Source: Ardenticatenaceae bacterium
Lineage (GTDB): Bacteria; Chloroflexota; Anaerolineae; Promineifilales; Promineifilaceae
NCBI GenBank assembly: GCA_020634235.1
Contig: JACKCB010000001.1
Coordinates: 372,001 to 436,000 of the forward strand
Length of the DNA: 64,000 nucleotides
Reading direction: 5' to 3'
In this document: piece after piece, positions 60,674 through 64,000 of the stretch
Numbering within the stretch: position 1 is the stretch's first letter
How the letters are laid out: each line of letters starts with the position of its first letter
Made by a program: the position numbers and the translations under genes
Notes under the pieces: model-generated
Told to the model about the DNA's origin: nothing
Seen by the model: the letters and a program-made list of their open reading frames with translations, nothing else
Databases searched by the model: none

Positions 60674-61792
60674 TTATGCCGCAAGCTGCATCACGCTATC
60701 ATAAAGCTGCCCATACCGGGCCACGGTCACCGGCAGGCTAAACTGGGCCACAGCTTGCGCCCGCGCCTCCGCCCGGCAGCGGGCATAGCGTCCATGGTCC
60801 TGAGCCAGGGCCACGATCTGGGCCGCCAACCCGGCCGGGTCCTCCACAGCCGGCGCATAAGCCAAATCCCGGGCCACGCCCACTGGCGTGCCCACCAGCG
60901 GCAGCCCACAGGCCATCGCCTCCAGCACCGCCATGCCCTGCGCCTCATGCCGCGAGGTCTGCACATAGAGGTGCCCCTGCCGGTACACTGCCGGCATCGC
61001 CGGATAGGCCACCTTGTCCAGCCAGCGCACGCCGCCGGCCACCCCCAGCGCCTGGGCCTCGGCGTGCAGCGCAGCAGCCAGCGGCCCCTCGCCGGCCAGG
61101 ATGAGCTGCGTCTCCGGCAAAACCGCCCGTACCCGCTGCAGCACCGCCAGCAGCAGCCGCTGGTTCTTCACCGGCACCAGCGAGGCCGCCTGCACCAGGG
61201 TTAAGGGGCCGGGCGAAACGACCCCGGCCGGGGTGAAATGTGCCGTATCCAGGCCCAGCGGAGCCAGGTGCAGCCGGCCGGCCGGCACGCCCTGCGCCTG
61301 GCACAAAGCCATCTGGTAAGCCGACCCGGCCGTAACGCCGCCGGCCAGCCGCAGCGCCGCCCCCACCACGCGCCGGCGGAACCAGGAGCGCTGCGTCCCG
61401 TACCCGATGTCGCGCAGGTAGACCAGCTCGCCGCCGGCCACGCTCACCAGCACCGGCCGGGACAACCAGCGCCCGGCCAGCCCGGCCACCAGTCCCGCTT
61501 CGTCAGCCCAAAAAGCGTGCAGCACATCGAATGGCTGCTGCCGGTGCGCTGCGCCAATCGCCGCCACCGCTCGCCGCCAGAGCGCCACCGCGGCCAGTCC
61601 GCGCCGCGTGCCACCGCCCAGGGCCACGTGCCGCAGGCCGCCAAACTGTTTGGGTGTCCCGGCCGGGTAGCGCAGACTAAAAAGCACCACCTCGTGCGCC
61701 CTGGCCAACTCGCTGGCCAGCAGTTGCAGCGCCGGGATAGCCCAATCATCAGCACTGGCACTGAAACCAGGGACGATCAAAGCGACACGCAT
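60674..61792 (-). CDS. Glycosyltransferase family 4
   Basis: 372 residues, GT-B fold. The N-terminal acceptor half has IVPGFSASADDWAIPALQLL; the C-terminal donor half has the usual loop LILAGEGPLAAALHAEA, then YPAMPAVYRQGHLYVQTSRHEAQGMAVLEAMACGLPLVGTPVG, where the E-x7-E signature binds the sugar nucleotide. It would transfer a sugar from a nucleotide to a lipid or polysaccharide. I use the ATG at 61792 (MRVALIVPG); a TTG at 61807 is a less likely start. It heads a three-gene minus-strand group with two membrane enzymes. Confidence 0.92.
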   Translation of the reverse strand: MRVALIVPGFSASADDWAIPALQLLASELARAHEVVLFSLRYPAGTPKQFGGLRHVALGGGTRRGLAAVALWRRAVAAIGAAHRQQPFDVLHAFWADEAGLVAGLAGRWLSRPVLVSVAGGELVYLRDIGYGTQRSWFRRRVVGAALRLAGGVTAGSAYQMALCQAQGVPAGRLHLAPLGLDTAHFTPAGVVSPGPLTLVQAASLVPVKNQRLLLAVLQRVRAVLPETQLILAGEGPLAAALHAEAQALGVAGGVRWLDKVAYPAMPAVYRQGHLYVQTSRHEAQGMAVLEAMACGLPLVGTPVGVARDLAYAPAVEDPAGLAAQIVALAQDHGRYARCRAEARAQAVAQFSLPVTVARYGQLYDSVMQLAA

Positions 61793-61916
61793 GAGGCGGA
61801 CTCGCAAAGCGTCAGGGGATTTGTGCGGCTAATTGCGTGGCCCGTCTTCTCTCGCCCGCAAACTACTGCCACTAAAGCATCACAAGCGCAACAAAACGTA
61901 CCGCAGGCACACCCCG

Positions 61917-62258
61917 CTATTCCTCCAAACACGCCGCACACGGGCACGCCGCCCGCAGCATCTCCCACGTATAAATCCCCGTCCAATGCCCGTCGCTCCA
62001 CCGGAAGTTCAGCGCGTAGGAACCCATACGCTCAATCGCTTCCAGGTTGAGGTCGCCCGGCGGCGTGTCACGCACCACGCGGGGGTCGGGCGGCCCCCCC
62101 ATGTTTGCATGCCCGCCCTTACACTCCACACACGGGCAGACAGCGCGCAGCCCGGCAAATGAATAGCGGCTCACGTGGCCGTCACCCCAGGTAATCGTCA
62201 ATATGCGTTCGTTGCGGTCGGCCGTAATCCCGGCCGGGCGCGTCCGCGGTGTGCTCAT
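61917..62258 (-). CDS. DUF971-family protein
   Basis: 113 residues. The pattern LTITWGDGHVSRYSFAGLRAVCPCVEC followed by a second half with LNFRWSDGHWTGIYTWEMLRAACPC is typical of DUF971, the N-terminal domain of gamma-butyrobetaine hydroxylase, here alone. CPCVECKGG and CPCAACLEE could bind zinc or an iron-sulfur cluster. Single DUF971 proteins are often linked to iron-sulfur assembly (ApbC/Mrp), but no such gene is near. GGAGG lies 5 nt before the ATG at 62258. Confidence 0.88.
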   Translation of the reverse strand: MSTPRTRPAGITADRNERILTITWGDGHVSRYSFAGLRAVCPCVECKGGHANMGGPPDPRVVRDTPPGDLNLEAIERMGSYALNFRWSDGHWTGIYTWEMLRAACPCAACLEE

Positions 62259-62436
62259 ATTTTCCTCCGTCGTCATCCCCGGCCGGGGTCCAAAACCCCA
62301 CTGCAACTCAGCACCGGTATACTCTGGCCATGATTATAACCTAAACGCCCCGCTTTGTGCCGGCGTCATGTACAGCCGCACCATCTAGGGTATACTCTGC
62401 CCAACAGCATCAACCAGCACCAGTAAGGAGACTCCC

Positions 62437-64000
62437 ATGCTGAATCGCAAGACCAATACCGACAAAGCCTACGACGTCTGGCGCTTCGAACATCAACCCC
62501 TCGACGCCATTTTCCGCCCCAAAGCAGTCGCCCTCATCGGCGCCACCGAACGCCAGGGCAGCGTTGGCCGTACCATTCTCTGGAACCTGCTCACCAACTC
62601 TTTTGGCGGTACCATCTTCCCCGTCAACCCCAAGCGGCGCAACGTATTGGGCATCAAGAGCTACCCCTCCGTCCAGGACATCCCCGAACCGGTAGACCTG
62701 GCCATCATCGTCACCCCCGCCCCCACCGTCCCCGGCATCATTCGCGACTGCGTCGCCGTCGGCGTCCGGGGAGCCATCGTCATCTCCGCCGGCTTCAAGG
62801 AGATTGGGCCAGAGGGCGCGGCCCTGGAACAGGCCATCCTGGCCGAAGCCAGCAAAGGGGACATGCGCGTTGTCGGTCCCAACTGCCTGGGTGTCATGAG
62901 CCCGGTCACCGGCCTCAACGCCACCTTCGCCGCGGCCATGGCCCGGCCGGGGAGCGTCGGCTTTATTAGCCAGAGCGGCGCCCTCTGCACCGCCATCCTC
63001 GACTGGAGCCTGCGCGAAAATGTTGGCTTCAGCGCCTTCGTCTCTATGGGCTCCATGCTCGACGTCGGCTGGGGCGACCTCATCTACTACCTCGGCGACG
63101 ACCCCAACACCAAGAGCATCGTCATCTACATGGAAACCATCGGCGATGCCCGCTCCTTCATGTCTGCCGCCCGTGAAGTCGCCCTCACCAAGCCCATCAT
63201 CGTCATCAAACCCGGCCGGACGGCGGAAGCCGCGCAGGCCGCCGCCTCCCACACCGGCTCGCTCACCGGCAGCGACGAAGTCCTGGCCGCCGCCTTCCGC
63301 CGCTGCGGCGCACTGCGTGTCGAACACATTTCCGAGCTGTTCGACATGGCCTCCGTCCTGGCCAAGCAGCCGCGCCCGGCGGGCAACCGCCTCTCCATCA
63401 TCACCAATGCTGGCGGCCCCGGCGTCCTGGCTACCGATGCTCTCATCACCGGCGGCGGCGAACTGTCGGCCATCGCCCCGGAGACCATGGACGCCCTCAA
63501 CACGCTCCTGCCCCCCCATTGGAGCCACAACAACCCCATCGACGTCTTGGGAGATGCCGATCCCGGCCGGTACGCCGAAACACTAGAGATCATGGCCAAA
63601 GACCCCAACAGCGATGGTTTGCTGGTCATCTTAACCCCGCAAGCGATGACCGACCCCACCGAAACCGCCGTCGAGCTTAGCCGGTACGCCCGCCTGGGCA
63701 GCAAGCCGCTGCTGGCCAGTTGGATGGGTGGCGACGATGTGCGCGACGGGGAGGAAATACTCAACCAAGCCAACATTCCCACCTTCGACTACCCTGACAC
63801 CGCCGTCCAGGTCTTCAACTACATGTGGCGCTACAACCGCAATCTGCGCAGCCTGTACGACACCCCGCAGCTGCCCACCGAAACAGAAGTGGAAGATTGG
63901 CGCCAGGCCCGCGCCCGCGTAGAGCAGATCATCGCCGAAGCCCGCCAATCCGGCCGGACCATTCTCACCGAGTATGAGTCCAAACGGCTGCTGGCCGCCT
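62437..64000 (+). CDS. Acyl-CoA synthetase, NDP-forming (5' part)
   Basis: Open to the window edge (521 codons so far), so the end is unknown. A CoA-binding domain comes first (FRPKAVALIGATERQGSVG, NCLGVMSP, FISQSGALCTAILDW), then the succinyl-CoA-ligase-like part with the phospho-His segment AASHTGSLTGSDE near residue 270, and WMGGDDVRDGEEIL. This is the alpha part of ADP-forming acetyl/acyl-CoA synthetases; the last residues (ILTEYESKRLLAA) begin the ATP-grasp beta part, so it is the single-chain form. It conserves energy by making ATP from acyl-CoA, or works in reverse. AAGGAG precedes the ATG by 7 nt. Confidence 0.93.
   Translation, partial: MLNRKTNTDKAYDVWRFEHQPLDAIFRPKAVALIGATERQGSVGRTILWNLLTNSFGGTIFPVNPKRRNVLGIKSYPSVQDIPEPVDLAIIVTPAPTVPGIIRDCVAVGVRGAIVISAGFKEIGPEGAALEQAILAEASKGDMRVVGPNCLGVMSPVTGLNATFAAAMARPGSVGFISQSGALCTAILDWSLRENVGFSAFVSMGSMLDVGWGDLIYYLGDDPNTKSIVIYMETIGDARSFMSAAREVALTKPIIVIKPGRTAEAAQAAASHTGSLTGSDEVLAAAFRRCGALRVEHISELFDMASVLAKQPRPAGNRLSIITNAGGPGVLATDALITGGGELSAIAPETMDALNTLLPPHWSHNNPIDVLGDADPGRYAETLEIMAKDPNSDGLLVILTPQAMTDPTETAVELSRYARLGSKPLLASWMGGDDVRDGEEILNQANIPTFDYPDTAVQVFNYMWRYNRNLRSLYDTPQLPTETEVEDWRQARARVEQIIAEARQSGRTILTEYESKRLLAA

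Overview
The window is a dense, GC-rich (roughly two-thirds G+C by eye) bacterial chromosome segment with short intergenic gaps and no insertion sequence, prophage, rRNA or CRISPR array that I can see. The gene content suggests an uncultured-type Chloroflexota, most likely Anaerolineae/Ardenticatenia-like. The signs are an archaeal-type methionine adenosyltransferase, an Hdr-Mvh hydrogenase cluster, a secreted multihaem cytochrome ending in an LPVVIR-type tail, and several membrane proteins typical of that phylum. The taxon is an inference. The most striking property is a perfect 10-bp palindrome, CCCGGCCGGG, of which I counted about 115 copies by eye. It lies both inside genes (read as PAG, RPG or PGR) and in intergenic hairpins.

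Layout. 1-9.6 kb: lipoate synthesis (lipA, lipB, minus), a cell-wall amidase and an L,D-transpeptidase (plus), a membrane PH-like protein, then a minus-strand run with a phosphodiesterase, trpA, tsaD and selA. 9.6-14.3 kb: proteins of unknown role, including a 745-residue pseudo-phosphatase/propeller protein, an alpha/beta hydrolase, a degenerate 3-hydroxyacyl-CoA dehydrogenase and a zinc-ribbon protein. 14.4-15.4 kb: a SelW-like selenoprotein gene with an in-frame UGA (CxxU) and two tRNA-Ala genes. 15.4-27 kb: hydrolase, leuS, membrane glycosyltransferase, Nudix protein, thioredoxin-VKOR fusion, radical SAM protein, archaeal-type MAT, RNA m5C methyltransferase and a lipoprotein. 27-35 kb: hdrC-hdrB-hdrA-mvhD-mvhG-mvhA, a maturation protease and a cyclic-nucleotide-binding-domain protein. 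35.6-42.9 kb: carotenoid operon (crtB, crtI, carotenoid oxygenase) running into an ABC exporter. 43-45.5 kb: multihaem cytochrome, small membrane protein and a NuoB-like protein without most cluster ligands. 45.5-49.5 kb: murJ, recA and an S1-domain protein. 49.6-52 kb: moeA and moaA (minus). 52.4-58.6 kb: LCP protein, homocysteine methyltransferase/MTHFR fusion and a 1033-residue sacsin-like ATPase. 58.7-64 kb: two membrane enzymes, a GT4 glycosyltransferase, a DUF971 protein and the start of an NDP-forming acyl-CoA synthetase cut by the window end.

How the parts connect. SelA and the UGA-containing SelW-like gene together indicate that this organism uses selenocysteine. The Hdr-Mvh cluster would couple H2 oxidation to ferredoxin and heterodisulfide-like reduction by flavin-based electron bifurcation. 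The same GTGACA-N2-TGTCAC palindrome stands upstream of this cluster and upstream of the multihaem cytochrome, so one CRP/FNR-type regulator may link them. RecA has a good sigma70 promoter overlain by three LexA-like boxes. Several genes have a -10 hexamer only 6-9 nt before the start codon, which points to leaderless transcripts.
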